Assembly (NCBI GenBank): GCA_030635565.1
Contig: DAOVYP010000142.1
Span: forward strand, 1-6,281
Length of the DNA stretch: 6,281 nucleotides
From: Spirochaeta sp.
GTDB taxonomy: Bacteria; Spirochaetota; Spirochaetia; DSM-2461
Direction: 5' to 3'
A program made the translations under genes and the position numbers. Under the pieces are notes generated by a model. That model was not told the DNA's origin and made no database searches. It saw nothing but the letters and a program-made list of their open reading frames with translations. Of the stretch, positions 5,760 to 6,281 are shown in pieces. Position 1 is the stretch's first letter. The number at the start of each line of letters is the position of its first letter.

Positions 5760-6061
5760 GCTTCATCCGCCAGGGGATACAGGGGGGAGAATTTCTCCCC
5801 CTTCCGGTCTCTGGCCATCCAGGGGGCGACCTTTTTCCTCCAGACCTTGTAGTGGCGTGTTTCCTTGTGGGCCTTCACGGCTTCGTCGGACCTGTACACT
5901 TCATAGAGCATAAAGAGACAGGAGTCTTCCTCGCTCTGCAGCACGTCGAATCGCAAGTTTCCCATTTCCTTAAGAGTTTCCAGATGATTGATTTTCGTCG
6001 CTTTGATGAAATGATCCTCAAAACCGGTTTTCACCAGAACGGAGACTGAGTAAACGACCAT
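5753..6061 (-). CDS. LsrG-like ABM-family small monooxygenase/isomerase
   Basis: A 102-residue dimeric alpha/beta-barrel (ABM, antibiotic biosynthesis monooxygenase) protein. Close matches to E. coli LsrG as I remember it are NHLETLKEMGNLRFDVLQ (25-42), MLYEVYRSDEAVKAHKETRH (51-70) and YKVWRKKVAPWMA (71-83). LsrG converts phosphorylated autoinducer-2 to an isomer; relatives are quinol or small-carbonyl oxygenases. No lsr transporter or kinase is in the window, so an AI-2 role is not supported and the substrate is open. Start: ATG with a good Shine-Dalgarno, AAGGAG (6071-6076), 9 nt upstream. It is the first gene of the minus-strand operon, overlaps the dehydrogenase by 7 bp and is preceded by three hairpins. 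The pairing suggests both act on one reactive carbonyl compound, which is inference. Confidence 0.87.
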   Translation of the reverse strand: MVVYSVSVLVKTGFEDHFIKATKINHLETLKEMGNLRFDVLQSEEDSCLFMLYEVYRSDEAVKAHKETRHYKVWRKKVAPWMARDRKGEKFSPLYPLADEAW

Positions 6062-6081
6062 GATACGGTTCTCCTTGAATG

Positions 6082-6121
6082 CTGAGGCTCTTTCAAAAAT
6101 CCCATTCTGAAAGAGCCTCAG
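6082..6121. repeat. Hairpin 1: 14-bp perfect stem
   Basis: The arms CTGAGGCTCTTTCA (6082-6095) and TGAAAGAGCCTCAG (6108-6121) pair perfectly around a 12-nt loop. It lies 5 nt upstream of the Shine-Dalgarno of the LsrG-like gene, so in its mRNA it would be a stable structure close to the ribosome site. No U-tract follows on either strand, so it is not a simple terminator. Confidence 0.8.
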
Positions 6122-6131
6122 GTATGGGGTC

Positions 6132-6168
6132 GAGAAGTTATTTTCTTAAACAAAAAAAATAACTTCTC
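6132..6168. repeat. Hairpin 2: 13-bp perfect AT-rich stem
   Basis: The arms GAGAAGTTATTTT (6132-6144) and AAAATAACTTCTC (6156-6168) pair perfectly with an 11-nt loop. It starts 10 bp beyond hairpin 1. The loop side carries an A/T run, and no T-tract lies outside the stem. Confidence 0.78.
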
Positions 6169-6178
6169 TTAAGGTCTG

Positions 6179-6213
6179 GGTAATTTAAAAAATCAGGGAT
6201 TTTTAAAATTACC
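6179..6213. repeat. Hairpin 3: 16-bp near-perfect AT-rich stem
   Basis: The left arm GGTAATTTAAAAAATC (6179-6194) and right arm GATTTTTAAAATTACC (6198-6213) pair at 15 of 16 positions with a 3-nt loop. It is the outermost of three hairpins upstream of the LsrG-like gene. The remaining bases to the window end (6214-6281) contain no gene I can support. Confidence 0.75.
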
Positions 6214-6281
6214 TCAACTGTTTCGAATGCTCCCGACCTGGTGGGGAATACCGTTGGGAACACACATGAAGCATAACCGGG

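Noticed and set aside
4911..5852. 313-codon open frame on the plus strand
   Set aside because: It lies wholly antisense to the dehydrogenase and LsrG-like genes, which carry full family motifs; its translation shows no recognisable domain and looks like a codon-bias shadow.
6082..6213. Rho-independent terminators for a gene beyond the window
   Set aside because: None of the three stems is followed by a T-run on either strand, and two are AT-rich.
6227..6281. Possible start of a plus-strand gene at the right edge (ATG 6227 or 6266)
   Set aside because: No Shine-Dalgarno at a good distance and only a few codons visible; a minus-strand partial frame is equally open.

Overview
The window is 6.3 kb of bacterial chromosome with compact, fairly GC-rich genes and AT-rich intergenic islands. 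The organism cannot be named from the sequence. A spirochaete-like bacterium is my best guess. The basis is a pair of membrane-anchored heptad-repeat proteins that resemble the Borrelia direct repeat (Bdr) type, and an MnmA of the sequence subtype I associate with plastid and some deep-branching bacterial enzymes. This is inference from remembered families, with low to moderate confidence.

Left part (1-2968): a SixA-like histidine phosphatase (+) overlaps tail to tail with a transcription factor (-). The factor has the domain order of a sigma-54 activator and a NifA-like helix-turn-helix, but its AAA+ module has lost the GAFTGA loop and the Walker B acid. It is divergent from mnmA (+), the tRNA 2-thiouridylase, which is complete with both catalytic cysteines.

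Middle part (2969-4380): a 73-bp element with 13-bp inverted ends fills exactly the gap between the mnmA stop codon and the stop codon of the next gene. Two tandem paralogues follow on the minus strand. Each encodes a short conserved head and a C-terminal membrane helix. One copy has about nine heptads, encoded by a 21-bp DNA repeat, and the other has about one. Upstream of them is a small single-domain PAS protein (-).

Right part (4372-6281): a 180-bp non-coding element with 22-bp terminal inverted repeats and a perfect 9-bp target duplication sits exactly at the PAS start codon. It has separated the PAS gene from its original ribosome binding site and from the gene before it, so it is a MITE-like insertion. 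Before it lies a two-gene minus-strand operon with overlapping genes: an LsrG-like small monooxygenase or isomerase and an iron-type alcohol dehydrogenase. The operon is preceded by three consecutive strong hairpins in 132 bp.

How the genes relate: without the insertion, lsrG-like, adh and PAS would be one tight minus-strand operon (adh to PAS gap of 24 nt). A small reactive carbonyl or phosphosugar would be handled by the LsrG-like protein and the dehydrogenase, with the PAS protein as a possible sensor. sixA, the degenerate regulator and mnmA look like unrelated neighbours. The most interesting points are the datable MITE insertion, the repeat-number divergence of the paralogues, the crippled sigma-54-type regulator and the hairpin cluster.
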